This document shows, piece by piece, positions 26,676-35,939 of a stretch of DNA of 64,000 nt. The stretch comes from Maricaulis sp963975345 (GTDB lineage Bacteria; Pseudomonadota; Alphaproteobacteria; Caulobacterales; Maricaulaceae). Every line of letters starts with the position of its first letter. The first letter of the stretch is position 1. Under the pieces are notes generated by a model. That model made no database searches. It was not told the DNA's origin and saw nothing but the letters and a program-made list of their open reading frames with translations. Made by a program: the position numbers and the translations under genes. The stretch is from positions 1 through 64,000 of the forward strand of contig NZ_CAXBGE010000001.1 of NCBI RefSeq assembly GCF_963975345.1, given 5' to 3'.

Positions 26676-28241
26676 CTAGTCTACCACCGTTTTATCTGAC
26701 TGTAGTGGCCGGGGTTGGAAGTCCTCGCGGAAATGGCGCAGGACGCTCATCACCGGCATCGGTGTCAGCCCGCCCATGGCGCAGAGCGAGCCATCGGTGA
26801 GGACGGTGCACAGCTCCTCGACCAGAGCGAGATTGGCCTCGACATCCTCGCCGCGCCGAACCTTGGCCAGGGTCTCGGCACCACGCACAGAGCCGATGCG
26901 GCAGGGCGTACACTTGCCGCAACTTTCCTCGGCGCAGAATTCCATCGCGAATTCCGCTTGCCGCGCCATGTCGACCGTATCGTCAAACACAACAATCCCG
27001 CCATGACCGAGCATCGCCCCGGCGGCGGCAAAGGCTTCATATTCCAGGGGCAGGTCCAGCATCGAGGCGGGCAAATAGGCCCCGAGCGGGCCGCCGACCT
27101 GGACGGCGCGGATCGGCCGCCCCGACCGGGTGCCGCCGCCATGGGTCTCGATCAGTTCACGCAGGGAGAGCCCGAAGGGCGCTTCAAACAAGCCGCCGCG
27201 TTTGATATTGCCGGCCAGCTGGAAGGCCTGGGTGCCGCGCGAACGCTCATTGCCAAGCGCCTGATAGGCGGTAGCGCCGTTGGCGAGAATATCCGGCACA
27301 CTGGCGAGCGTGAGCACGTTATTGACGATGGTCGGCTTGCCGAACAGGCCGGAAATCGCCGGGATGGGTGGCTTGACCCTGACCTCGCCGCGCTTGCCCT
27401 CAAGGCTTTCGAGCATCGCGCTCTCTTCGCCGCAGACATAGGATCCGGCGCCGCGCCGCAAGGTGAGATGGAAGCTTTTGCCCGAGCCGAGAATATCATC
27501 GCCGAGCCATCCGCGACTTTCCCAGGCAGAGATGGCGGCGCGCAATGTTGCGATGGCGTCGGGGTATTCCGAGCGCAGATAGATCAGGCCCTGGGTCGCG
27601 CCGACGGCGAGGCCGGCGATGACCATGCCTTCGATCAACAGACCCGGATCGCCTTCGATCAACATACGATCGGCGAAGGTGCCACTATCGCCTTCATCGG
27701 CATTGCAGCAGATATATTTCTGCCCGCCCGGCGCGTCGGCGGCGGTCTTCCATTTGATCCCGGCGGGAAAGCCCGCACCACCGCGTCCGCGCAGGCCCGA
27801 GGCGGTGACTGCCTCGATGGTCGCCGCCGGGGATTGGGCCAGGGCGGCGCGCAGACCGGTCAGTCCGCCGCTCGCCTGGAAGGCGTCCAGGTCGAGCGGG
27901 TCGATCACACCGCAGCGGCGGTAGAGCAGGCGGGTCTGGGCCTGCATCCAGCTCAGCGCCTCGACGGGGCCAAGTGCGAGTGCGTGGGTGTCGGCTAAAC
28001 CCTGATCGAACAAGGCGTCGACATCGCCGTCACCGACGGGCCCGAAACCCTGGCGGACTCCGTCACGTTCAATCTCCAAAAGCGGTTCGAGCCACATCAT
28101 GCCGCGCGATCCGGTGCGTATCAGCGACAGCTCAATCCCACGCTGTTGGGCGACGGCCTCAAGCCGGTCAGCGACCGCATCAGCGCCGACCGAGCGGGCA
28201 GCGGCATCGCGGGGCAGATAAAGGGTGAGCGGCTCAGTCAT
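26676..28241 (-). CDS. fdsB: NAD-dependent formate dehydrogenase beta subunit
   Basis: Diaphorase subunit carrying FMN, NAD and one [4Fe-4S] cluster; it passes electrons from FdsA to NAD. From MTEPLTLYLP it is 521 residues: an N-terminal thioredoxin-like [2Fe-2S]-type fold, then a NuoF-like core with LRGRGGAGFPAGIKW (FMN), NADEGDSGTFADR, GAGSYVCGEESAMLESLEGKRG (split across the NAD site) and the cluster motif ESCGKCTPCRIG. The upstream in-frame start (28289) is less likely because the chosen ATG overlaps fdsG by eight bases, as expected for coupling. Confidence 0.95.
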   Translation of the reverse strand: MTEPLTLYLPRDAAARSVGADAVADRLEAVAQQRGIELSLIRTGSRGMMWLEPLLEIERDGVRQGFGPVGDGDVDALFDQGLADTHALALGPVEALSWMQAQTRLLYRRCGVIDPLDLDAFQASGGLTGLRAALAQSPAATIEAVTASGLRGRGGAGFPAGIKWKTAADAPGGQKYICCNADEGDSGTFADRMLIEGDPGLLIEGMVIAGLAVGATQGLIYLRSEYPDAIATLRAAISAWESRGWLGDDILGSGKSFHLTLRRGAGSYVCGEESAMLESLEGKRGEVRVKPPIPAISGLFGKPTIVNNVLTLASVPDILANGATAYQALGNERSRGTQAFQLAGNIKRGGLFEAPFGLSLRELIETHGGGTRSGRPIRAVQVGGPLGAYLPASMLDLPLEYEAFAAAGAMLGHGGIVVFDDTVDMARQAEFAMEFCAEESCGKCTPCRIGSVRGAETLAKVRRGEDVEANLALVEELCTVLTDGSLCAMGGLTPMPVMSVLRHFREDFQPRPLQSDKTVVD

Positions 28242-28668
28242 CGCTGTCCGCCTTTCCAAGCGCCGCGGCAAGCACATCGACCGAGGCACGCCCGATCAGC
28301 GTCTCGCCAATCAGGGCAGCGGGGCCAAGGGCGCAATTGCCCAGGCAATAGACTGCTTCATGGGCGATGCCCGCCTTGTCCAGTTCGGCCGCGAGACGGT
28401 CAGCGCCAACGGACTGACAGGCTTCGGCCCGGCACAGGCGCAGGCGGTTTGGATCGTGCGGTTCGGTCGTGAAATCCGCATAGAAGCTGCGCACGCCTTG
28501 GATTTCGGCGCGGGAGATATTGAGTTCGTGCGCGATGACGCGCGCTGCATCGTCGCTGACACATTTGTGCCGGGTCTGGACGTCGTGCAGGATTTCAATC
28601 AGCGCCTCGGCGCGGTCATCATGCCGGGCGCAGACCTGTTTGGCTGTTTCAATATCCGCCTGGGGCAA
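28234..28668 (-). CDS. fdsG: NAD-dependent formate dehydrogenase gamma subunit
   Basis: NuoE-like [2Fe-2S] subunit of 144 residues and the first gene of the fds operon. A helical N-terminal part (EILHDVQTRHKCVSDDAARVIA, in two pieces around Lys) leads to GVRSFYADF. The thioredoxin-like domain follows with cluster cysteines in LCRAEACQS (C-x4-C) and CLGNCALGPAA (C-x3-C). The promoter should lie in the 455-base gap shared with the divergent regulator. Confidence 0.93.
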   Translation of the reverse strand: MPQADIETAKQVCARHDDRAEALIEILHDVQTRHKCVSDDAARVIAHELNISRAEIQGVRSFYADFTTEPHDPNRLRLCRAEACQSVGADRLAAELDKAGIAHEAVYCLGNCALGPAALIGETLIGRASVDVLAAALGKADSDD

Positions 28669-29123
28669 GCCGTTCTCCGCAAAAATGATTGGATGGCGTA
28701 TGCGACATTAGCCGGAAATTCGCTTATGGCCATCCCCCTGGTTTCGCCAGTTCAACCGGGCTTCGCCGCCAGCGCGGATGGCACTGGATATTTGCACCAG
28801 TGACTCAGGCAAGCTGTTAAAATGAGATTGTGCGGGTGCGCCGAGACGTTGCGTGGCCTCAGCGACACAGTATTCGACAGGTCGGCGGCTTGATTCTTTG
28901 ACGCGAGGAAAAAATGCGTTGAAACTAAAGGTTGGTGCTATGATCTCGGTTTGGCAGAGACAATTCGTGAAACTGCGGTTCGAGCCATGTGCAAACCGTG
29001 AATCGCGAACGGGCCTGCTGCGGTCGATGGATATGCGCGTGTCGGTGGCGTGAGAACGTCTGACCTTCTCCACCAGCGGGACGGCCAGGATCACAATTGG
29101 AGTAAAGCCCTAAGGGGGGCCAT
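28669..29123. promoter_or_regulatory. divergent control region between fdsG and the HTH regulator
   Basis: 455 bases separate two divergent starts and must carry both promoters. I see no convincing gene here; a minus-strand frame at 28708-29094 has no recognisable content. Composition is more A+T-rich than the flanking genes. I could not identify a specific operator. Confidence 0.45.
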
Positions 29124-29768
29124 TTGGTACAGGACATCAATCTCGCCGGGGCGCCGAGCAAAGTGAATTGGCCATCGATCATCCGGAATTTCCGGATGTC
29201 GAAGCGGTTGAAGCAGGCGGCGCTCGCAGCTGATCTCGGGGTGACCCAGGCGATGATTTCGCGCTGGGAGAATGGCGAGTCGGATCCGCCCGACCGGGTC
29301 AAGCGCCGTATGGCAGAACTGGTGCAGGACGCTTTCGTCGTGGCACCGGCGCCGACCTGGGTTGACCTCGTGACGCTCAATCCCGGCATCGAATTCGTCA
29401 CCGACTCGATGGGCATGTTCAAGGCGATTTCCGCCGGAGCGCTGGAGCTGTTTGGTGTGTCCCGCGAAGCGGTCGAAGGCCGGCCGGCGAGCCGCTTTCT
29501 TGGCGGCGATTTCGCTGCGACAATGGAGGCCCTGCGCACCAAGGGCATGTTCCGCAGCGATCTGGTGTTCGCGCAGAGTCTCGGGACGGTCGAGATCAAC
29601 AATGGCTCCGGCACAACCGCGCTATTGTGCGACTTCATCCATTGGCCGCGCATCTCCGAGGTGCGCGCAATTTATTGTGTGCACTCGGGCGCTGTGCTCG
29701 ACCCGGCCAAGTATGAGCGTCGGTTGGAACTGCGTGGGCAAAAGATCGTCACCCGCAAGACGTTTTAA
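29124..29768 (+). CDS. helix-turn-helix (XRE) regulator with PAS-like sensor domain
   Basis: 214 residues. An N-terminal Cro/C1-type helix-turn-helix (about residues 17-70: SIIRNFRMSKRLKQAALAAD, LGVTQAMISRWENGE) is joined to a PAS-like region (FVTDSMGMFKAISAGALELF, GVSREAVEGRPASRFLG). The start is TTG at 29124: AAGGGGGG ends four bases before it and no ATG is well placed. It is divergent from fdsG, which makes it a candidate regulator of formate metabolism (inference). The ligand and any cofactor of the PAS-like part are unknown. Confidence 0.8.
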   Translation: MVQDINLAGAPSKVNWPSIIRNFRMSKRLKQAALAADLGVTQAMISRWENGESDPPDRVKRRMAELVQDAFVVAPAPTWVDLVTLNPGIEFVTDSMGMFKAISAGALELFGVSREAVEGRPASRFLGGDFAATMEALRTKGMFRSDLVFAQSLGTVEINNGSGTTALLCDFIHWPRISEVRAIYCVHSGAVLDPAKYERRLELRGQKIVTRKTF

Positions 29769-29802
29769 TCGCGCGACTTGGTTCGCTGCGTGAGAGCATA
29801 AA

Positions 29803-29829
29803 AAAGGGCGGCCCACTGGGCCGCCCTTT
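29803..29829. terminator. bidirectional intrinsic terminator
   Basis: AAAGGGCGGCCC, loop ACT, GGGCCGCCCTTT: a 12-bp stem with A residues on the left and T residues on the right. It lies between the regulator gene (plus strand) and the M28 peptidase gene (minus strand), so it can stop transcripts from both sides. Confidence 0.9.
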
Positions 29830-29850
29830 GTATTTACCAGGTGTGTTGGC

Positions 29851-31575
29851 TCAGTTTCCACGTTGCGCGTCACGCAGAGCCCGGAATTCATTGCCCTCAT
29901 ACCAGTTTGGCCAAGCGTCGGAATTGGCCAGTTGTGCGCCGACATCATAGAGCAGCGTGACGGTTTGGGTCATGCCGTCCATCCGCCAATCGGGTGAATA
30001 TTGGTCGCTCGGTGCGTGGTAGCGGTTGACGGTGTAGTCTTCACCGGCCGCTTCACCCGCTGCGGTGCCACCATCGACCAGATCGGTTCCACCTTCGGAG
30101 TAGAGCATCGGCACGCCGTGCTTGGCGATCGAAATATGGTCGGAGCGATAGAAGGAGCCTGCCGACGGGTTAGGGTCTGGCGCGAGATGGCGACCTTGCA
30201 GGGCAGCCTCTTCGGCGAGAATGTCCTCAAGCTCAGAGGCGCCAAAGCCGACAACCACGACATCATTTGATGGTCCGACGGGCATGATCGCATCGATATT
30301 GATGCCGCCGACGGTCTGGCTGAAGGGCACGACCGGGTGTGCCCCGTAATAGGCTGAACCGAGCAGGCCGGATTCTTCCGCCGTGACGGCGATGACCATT
30401 ACCGAGCGCTCTGGTGGGTTGGCGACGAAGGCTTCGCCGATTTCCAGAATGGCAGCGGTGCCGGAGGCATTGTCGACGGCGCCATTATAAATGCCGTCTT
30501 CGCCTTCGGGCACGTCACGGCGACCGAGATGGTCCCAATGGCCGGTGTAGAGCACGTATTCGTCCGGCCGTTCGGTGCCGCGAACCACACCGACGACATT
30601 ACGGGAATCCATCGTGCGGGTCGTGTTGTGCAACGTGCCGCCGGCACTCAGGCCGGTCATCGGAACGGCGGTGAAGCCGGGCTGGGCCGCGCTGGCGGTC
30701 AGCGTGTTGAAGTCGAGGCCGGAAAGCTCGAACAAATGCCGGGCGATATCTTCGGTAACCCAACTCTCAACCTCGGCAAATGTGCCTTCGCCGGGTGCCC
30801 TTGCCAGGTCAAGCTGGGAGCCGGACCAGGACCCGGTGATCACATTCCAGCCATAAGAGGCTGGCGCGGTCTGGTGGATCAGGATGACGGCGGCGGCGCC
30901 CTGCCGGGCAGCTTCTTCGTATTTATAGGTCCAACGCCCGTAATAGGTCATGGCATTGCCGTTGAAGAGACCACTGTCGGGATTGGCATAGCCGGGATCA
31001 TTGACCAGCATCACCACGGTCTTGCCCGTGACATCGACGCCGGCATAATCGTCCCAGCCATATTCCGGAGCGACGACGCCATAGCCGACGAACACCAGAT
31101 CGCTGTCCGCAACCGAGACTTCCGGCTGGTTCAGCTTGGTCCAGTAGACGATATCGTCGCCCATGCGCAGGTCGAGCGGTGCACCGTTGAAAAGGACGTC
31201 GAAATTCGAGCTGGCGGTATCCAGTGTCACTTCCAGCAGCGAAACCGGCTGGAAATAACTGCCCTGATAGCCAGGCTCGAGCCCAATCCGGGCCATTTCG
31301 TCGGCGACCCATTGACTGGCGGCCATGCCACCCGGCGTGGCTGGAGCGCGGCCCTCAAAGCCGTCATCGGCGAGGGTCGAGATGCGGTAGCGCAAATCGG
31401 CTTCATTGATATCGCCGGTCGTTGGCATCACGGCGGGCTGGAACGCCGCCGCGTGTGTCTCGGTTGTTGTGTCAGCCGCATGGGTCGCGGCGTCGGTAGT
31501 CGTTTCGTCAGCCGGCTGGCTACAGCCAGCGAGGGCCAGTCCGCCAATCGCGGCGGCAAGAACCATATATCTCAT
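29851..31575 (-). CDS. M28-family zinc metallopeptidase lipoprotein
   Basis: 574 residues. The N terminus is a lipoprotein signal with lipobox LAGC (Cys18), so it is anchored in the envelope. A Thr/Ala/His-rich linker follows. A PA-like insert (VVMLVNDPGY, AAAVILIHQ) precedes the peptidase domain from about residue 335. Its metal ligands are visible: TGHWDHLG, AVDNASGTAA, TAEESGLLG, NIDA and SDH near the C terminus. Family members are aminopeptidases trimming extracellular peptides. The unusual phrase TTTDAATHAADTTTETHAAA at residues 25-44 is low-complexity. Confidence 0.93.
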   Translation of the reverse strand: MRYMVLAAAIGGLALAGCSQPADETTTDAATHAADTTTETHAAAFQPAVMPTTGDINEADLRYRISTLADDGFEGRAPATPGGMAASQWVADEMARIGLEPGYQGSYFQPVSLLEVTLDTASSNFDVLFNGAPLDLRMGDDIVYWTKLNQPEVSVADSDLVFVGYGVVAPEYGWDDYAGVDVTGKTVVMLVNDPGYANPDSGLFNGNAMTYYGRWTYKYEEAARQGAAAVILIHQTAPASYGWNVITGSWSGSQLDLARAPGEGTFAEVESWVTEDIARHLFELSGLDFNTLTASAAQPGFTAVPMTGLSAGGTLHNTTRTMDSRNVVGVVRGTERPDEYVLYTGHWDHLGRRDVPEGEDGIYNGAVDNASGTAAILEIGEAFVANPPERSVMVIAVTAEESGLLGSAYYGAHPVVPFSQTVGGINIDAIMPVGPSNDVVVVGFGASELEDILAEEAALQGRHLAPDPNPSAGSFYRSDHISIAKHGVPMLYSEGGTDLVDGGTAAGEAAGEDYTVNRYHAPSDQYSPDWRMDGMTQTVTLLYDVGAQLANSDAWPNWYEGNEFRALRDAQRGN

Positions 31576-31772
31576 CCCGATTTCCCCTTATTCGGTTGGG
31601 CTTCGATGTAATTGTGTGGCACATCGTGCACCGGAGCAAGACTTGCGCAAGCTGCGGCCTGCAGAGGATTGAGGGAATTGGGGTTTGACCAAACCTGAAC
31701 GAGGGTTCAGGTTTGGTTTCAATCAGGATAGCTGGCGCAGTGATGTGCCTGGGCCATTTCAGGGGAGAGACA

Positions 31773-33491
31773 ATGACGGATCGTCCAGCCGGGTCGAAAG
31801 CGACTCAACTGCCGAGCGCGAACTACAGCAAATTGGTGATGCTGCTCCTCTTCCTCGTCTACGCTTTCAATTTTCTCGATCGCCAAATTATCTCGATCCT
31901 CGCCATCCCGATCAAGGAAGATCTGGGTCTGACCGACGAACAGCTTGGTCTGCTGGGCGGTATCGCCTTTGCTCTCCTCTATTCGACTCTCGGCGTGCCG
32001 ATCGCCTGGTTCGCTGATCGCATCAACCGAACCTGGATCATGACGGGCTCGCTATTGATCTGGAGCGGCTTTACGGCCGTGAGCGGTCTTGCGACCAATT
32101 TCACACAGCTCTTCCTGGCGCGGGTTGGCGTCGGGATCGGCGAGGCCGGCGGCGTGGCGCCAGCCTACACGATCATTGCCGACTATCATCCGCCAGAGAA
32201 ACGCGCCCGGGCGCTCGCGATCTACTCGCTGGGAATTCCCGTCGGTAGCGCTTTTGGCGTGATCGCCGGCTCGCAAATCGCGGGCGGCGGCATCTCCGAT
32301 AGCCTCGACTGGCGTTCGGCATTCTTCATTGTTGGCATTGCCGGTGTCATATTGGCGCCAATCTTCAAACTTCTGGTTCGCGAGCCCGTGCGAGGACAGT
32401 TTGACGGCGTCCTCGCCAAGCGCCCGACGGCGCTCGAGACGGAGGCCGCCTATCCCCCGGCCAAGGCGCGCATCCTGTCGATCGCCGGCGCGGTGCTGTT
32501 CGCCTTGCCGAGCCTGCTGGCGATTTTCAGCATCACCGTATTCGGTGGCGGCGCCTCGCAGTCGGTCGGGCTTTTGCTGGCCGTCGCTGCGCTCGGGGCA
32601 GCCTGTGGCTGGTTCGCCGGCCAGTGGGTGAGCCGGTGCGCGCATTGGTCGGTATTGGCCTTGGGCACAAGCGTCTTGATGCTTCTGCCCGGATTGCTCG
32701 CTTGGGGCGTTCCCGCATTGATAACCGGCGAGGGGCTCGGACTGGGTGCCATCGGCTGGCTGGTGGGACGTGCCATCGCCGGCGCGTTGATTGGCGTCTT
32801 CTTCGTCTTCTTCCGCGAGTTCATGAATCTCGCCCTTGAGAAACCAAGTTTCTGGCTGATGATCATGGGCGCCTCGGCCTCCTCGATGATGGGATATGGC
32901 GTCTTCTTCTGGCTGCCCTCCTTCTTCGCCCGCAGCTTCCAACTCTCGCTGACGGAAACGGGTTGGCTGTTTGGCGGCGTCCTGTTCGTGGCCGGCAGCC
33001 TCGGCATTTTCCTCGGCGGTGTGATGGGCGACTGGATGGGCAAGCGCAAACGCTCAGCCTTCGCCACCGTCCCGGCGATCGCCTTCCTGATTTGTACGCC
33101 GCTCTACTGGGCCGGCATCATGTCGCCTTCGGCACTGATGGCGGTCGTCATCCTGTTTGTGCCAACGGCGCTCGGGCTCGCTTGGCTGGGACCGGTGCTG
33201 TCAGCCTTCCAGCACCTTTTCCCGCCGCACATGCGGACCAGCGGATCGTCGGTCTTCCTGCTCATCAACAATCTTTTGGGCATTGGCGGCGGCGTCTACG
33301 TGCTCGGCCGTCTCTCGACCTTGCTGGCGCCGACCTATGGCGAGGGTTCGCTGCGGATTTCCATCCTGATTGGCTCTTGTCTTTACCTGGTTGCTGCCGG
33401 CTTCATGTTCTGGGCTGCGCGCTATCTCGCCCGCGACTGGGTCGAGCATGTGCCGCAACACGATGTGGATCGAGCGGCTGAGCCGGCCTGA
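31773..33491 (+). CDS. MFS transporter, spinster-like
   Basis: Major facilitator of 572 residues with about 12 membrane helices. The N-terminal half is typical of the spinster/Spns-like bacterial group: FLVYAFNFLDRQIISILA, then IKEDLGLTDEQLGLL, FADRINRTW between helices 2 and 3, GEAGGVAPAYTIIADYHPP. The central part between the halves is longer than usual, with extra hydrophobic segments. The start MTDRPAG at 31773 is preceded by GGGGAGAGACA; the earlier in-frame start has no ribosome site. The substrate is unknown. The stop overlaps the ATG of the downstream hydrolase. Confidence 0.9.
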   Translation: MTDRPAGSKATQLPSANYSKLVMLLLFLVYAFNFLDRQIISILAIPIKEDLGLTDEQLGLLGGIAFALLYSTLGVPIAWFADRINRTWIMTGSLLIWSGFTAVSGLATNFTQLFLARVGVGIGEAGGVAPAYTIIADYHPPEKRARALAIYSLGIPVGSAFGVIAGSQIAGGGISDSLDWRSAFFIVGIAGVILAPIFKLLVREPVRGQFDGVLAKRPTALETEAAYPPAKARILSIAGAVLFALPSLLAIFSITVFGGGASQSVGLLLAVAALGAACGWFAGQWVSRCAHWSVLALGTSVLMLLPGLLAWGVPALITGEGLGLGAIGWLVGRAIAGALIGVFFVFFREFMNLALEKPSFWLMIMGASASSMMGYGVFFWLPSFFARSFQLSLTETGWLFGGVLFVAGSLGIFLGGVMGDWMGKRKRSAFATVPAIAFLICTPLYWAGIMSPSALMAVVILFVPTALGLAWLGPVLSAFQHLFPPHMRTSGSSVFLLINNLLGIGGGVYVLGRLSTLLAPTYGEGSLRISILIGSCLYLVAAGFMFWAARYLARDWVEHVPQHDVDRAAEPA

Positions 33492-34360
33492 TGTCAAAAG
33501 GATTCAGCGATCATTTTTTCACGACCGCCGATGGTCTGCGATTGCACTATCGCGACTATCCGGCCGTTGGTGAGGCGCGCGGTCTGCCGGTTCTGTGCCT
33601 GCACGGGCTGACCCGCAATGTCTGCGATTTCGAGGATCTCGCGCCGCGTCTGGCGACGCTGGGGCGGCGTGTCATCGTGGCGTCGCAGCGTGGCCGCGGC
33701 CGCTCGGATCCTGATCCGCAGGCGGAGCGCTACCAGCCCCTGACCTATTCCGGCGACATGATTGGCTTGCTCGATGCGCTGGCCATTGAACGCGCGGTCT
33801 TCATCGGCACGTCGATGGGTGGCCTGATGACAATGATTATCGCCGCACAGCAACCACAAAAGGTGGCGGCGGCGGTGCTGAACGATATCGGCCCAGAGAT
33901 TGCGAAAGCCGGCCTCGACCGGATCAAGACGAATGTCGCGAGCCGCGACCCGGTCGGGACGTGGGACGAGGCGGCGGCCCGGTCGCGTGAGGCGAATCTG
34001 GCAGCCTTCCCGGCGCGCGCGGACGATGCGGAATTTTGGCTCGATTTCGCGCACAAGACCTGGGTCGAGACTGGCGATGGCCGCATCGCCCTGGCCTATG
34101 ACGGCGCGATTGTCGATCAGATCGACAGTTCGGCCATCCCGCCCGATATGTGGCCGTTCTGGGAGCCGTTCAAATCAATCCCGACCCTGCTCGTACGCGG
34201 CGCAATCAGCGATTTGCTGAGCGCTGCGACGGCGGTAGAGATGCATCGGCGCAAACCCGATCTCGATGTCGTCGAAGTGCCAGAGACCGGCCATGCACCC
34301 TTCATGACCGAGCCGCAGGCCTGGACCGCAATTGAAGACTTTATCCAGCGTGTGGATTAG
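33491..34360 (+). CDS. alpha/beta-fold hydrolase
   Basis: 289 residues with the oxyanion motif CLHGLTRN (37-44), nucleophile elbow GTSMGG with Ser108, and catalytic His in PETGHAPFM near the C terminus. SQRGRGRSDPDP follows strand 4. The closest look is to esterases or lactonases acting on small substrates; specificity is not predictable. The start codon overlaps the stop of the MFS gene, so the carrier and hydrolase may import and cleave the same compound (inference). Confidence 0.9.
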   Translation: MSKGFSDHFFTTADGLRLHYRDYPAVGEARGLPVLCLHGLTRNVCDFEDLAPRLATLGRRVIVASQRGRGRSDPDPQAERYQPLTYSGDMIGLLDALAIERAVFIGTSMGGLMTMIIAAQQPQKVAAAVLNDIGPEIAKAGLDRIKTNVASRDPVGTWDEAAARSREANLAAFPARADDAEFWLDFAHKTWVETGDGRIALAYDGAIVDQIDSSAIPPDMWPFWEPFKSIPTLLVRGAISDLLSAATAVEMHRRKPDLDVVEVPETGHAPFMTEPQAWTAIEDFIQRVD

Positions 34361-34983
34361 GCGAACACGGTCCTGAGCATCGCAGCTTCCGGTGCCTGGT
34401 TCCAGAACAGGCGTTGGCCGGCTTCGATGTCGACCGCGCAGATATTGCCGGTTTTGACTTTCGCGTCGTGCTCCTCGCCCTCAAGCACGCCGTGCATATA
34501 GCGCATCACGCCGTTCGAGGTGATGATCAGGGCAAAGCGGCGGCTCAGCGCTGCATCGCGCATCACGGAGAGCGCATTGGTCCGCAAAGTCGCCTCGTCG
34601 GGTGACCAGTCGACGCCGTCGGGCCGGCGATGCTCTTCATTCCAGGTGCGGTGCGCTTCGGCGCCGAATTCCGCGATGATCTCGTCGCAGGACTTGCCGC
34701 CCCAAGAGCCGTAATCAATCTCGCGCAATCGGTCATCAATTTCGACCTTGCCATGAAAGCCACAAAGCACAGCGACGAGCTCGGCGGCGCGGCGGGTGCG
34801 CAGGAGGGGGCCGGTGATGATGCGTTCTGGTGTCAGGCGCGCATCACGCAGGGCATTGCCGAGCGCGGCGGCCTGTTCCTCGCCCTTGTGGACCAGCGGC
34901 AGGTCCTCCTTGGCGCCAACCCAGACGACCTTGTCGCCGGGACCGAATGTATTGCCGTGACGGGCCAGCAAAACCTTGCTCAT
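34357..34983 (-). CDS. histidine phosphatase family protein
   Basis: 208-residue phosphoglycerate-mutase-like phosphatase. The catalytic RHGNT box is at 8-12, the acid/base region REIDYGSWGGK near the middle (GKSCDEIIAEFG), and the second histidine is replaced or shifted in the LIITSNGVMRY segment, where family members usually have SHG. That loss may mean altered or no phosphatase activity. It overlaps kdsB start-to-stop (four bases) and is transcribed with it. Its end overlaps the end of the hydrolase gene by four bases. Confidence 0.85.
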   Translation of the reverse strand: MSKVLLARHGNTFGPGDKVVWVGAKEDLPLVHKGEEQAAALGNALRDARLTPERIITGPLLRTRRAAELVAVLCGFHGKVEIDDRLREIDYGSWGGKSCDEIIAEFGAEAHRTWNEEHRRPDGVDWSPDEATLRTNALSVMRDAALSRRFALIITSNGVMRYMHGVLEGEEHDAKVKTGNICAVDIEAGQRLFWNQAPEAAMLRTVFA

Positions 34984-35762
34984 GGCACCAGCTCACCTTC
35001 GCGGGCGATAATGCCCTCAACCACGGGCACGTCTTCCGGTGCATCGACTGACCAAGCCGAGCGGCCCCGATAATCAGTCGGCACGATCCGGATCGGAATG
35101 CCGTTCTCCAGGGCGCGCAATTGCTCCAGGCTTTCGGCTTTCTCCAGCGGCGAAGGTTCCAGCGCGACGATCCGCTCCAGCGTGTCACGGCGATAGCCAT
35201 AGAGGCCGATATGCTGCCAGGTCGGTGTGCCGGCTTCGGGATGGCGCTGGAAGGGGATGACGCCCTTGGAGAAATACAGCGCGTCCATCGCCCGGTTGAA
35301 GACGACGGTGGTGCCGCCGACAATGCCCTTGGCCTTCATCTCGCGCATCCGGATCGCGGTTTCCTCGGGCATTTTCACGGCCGGGGTCGCCATCGCCAAA
35401 GCCTCGTCGGCGAGCATGGCAGTGGCGACATCGCCGATCACCCAGGGCGGGATCAGCGCGGCATCGCCTTGGACATTGATGATGATGTCCGCATCGCTGC
35501 CCAGTCGCTTCACAGCGTCGAGCGCGCGCTCCGTCCCATTGCGGCATGCCGGATCGGTCATCACCGCTTCGCCGCCAAAGCCCCGGACGGCATCGACAAT
35601 GCGCTCGTCATCGGTGGCAACGACGACGCGGTCGACGCCGGGGGCCGCGCTGGCTGAGCGCCAGACGCGTTCGATCATCATGCGACCCGCAATTTTTTCG
35701 AGTGGCTTGCCGGGAAAACGGCCGGAGGCATAGCGGGCGGGAATGATGGCGATAACGGACAT
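34980..35762 (-). CDS. kdsB: 3-deoxy-manno-octulosonate cytidylyltransferase
   Basis: Activates KDO to CMP-KDO for the lipopolysaccharide inner core. Residues: MSVIAIIPARYASGRFPGKPL at the start (split signature PARYASxRxPGKPL), RVVVATDDERI, TDPACRNGTERALDAV, INVQGDAALIPP and the HIGLYGYR motif. From ATG at 35762 the length is 260, typical; an upstream in-frame start (35798) would add 12 unlikely residues. It is coupled to the phosphatase gene downstream. It supports a Gram-negative envelope with KDO-containing LPS. Confidence 0.95.
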   Translation of the reverse strand: MSVIAIIPARYASGRFPGKPLEKIAGRMMIERVWRSASAAPGVDRVVVATDDERIVDAVRGFGGEAVMTDPACRNGTERALDAVKRLGSDADIIINVQGDAALIPPWVIGDVATAMLADEALAMATPAVKMPEETAIRMREMKAKGIVGGTTVVFNRAMDALYFSKGVIPFQRHPEAGTPTWQHIGLYGYRRDTLERIVALEPSPLEKAESLEQLRALENGIPIRIVPTDYRGRSAWSVDAPEDVPVVEGIIAREGELVP

Positions 35763-35939
35763 ATGGCGGGGCTCCTCGGTCGGGTTTGCTTGTTCCACAA
35801 GCCCCCGCCAATTTCCAGCACTTCTGTGCGGCAGGGCGCTTTCCCGGCGCGTTTATTGCGTTTGGACCCCTCGCGTGGAATAATGACGTAGCAGGCTTGC
35901 AGCGATCACTCGCACACTCAATCTGGAGGCGGAACGGCC

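Noticed and set aside
26715..27998. 427-codon plus-strand frame opposite fdsB
   Set aside because: Antisense artefact; fdsB carries all NuoF-like motifs on the other strand.
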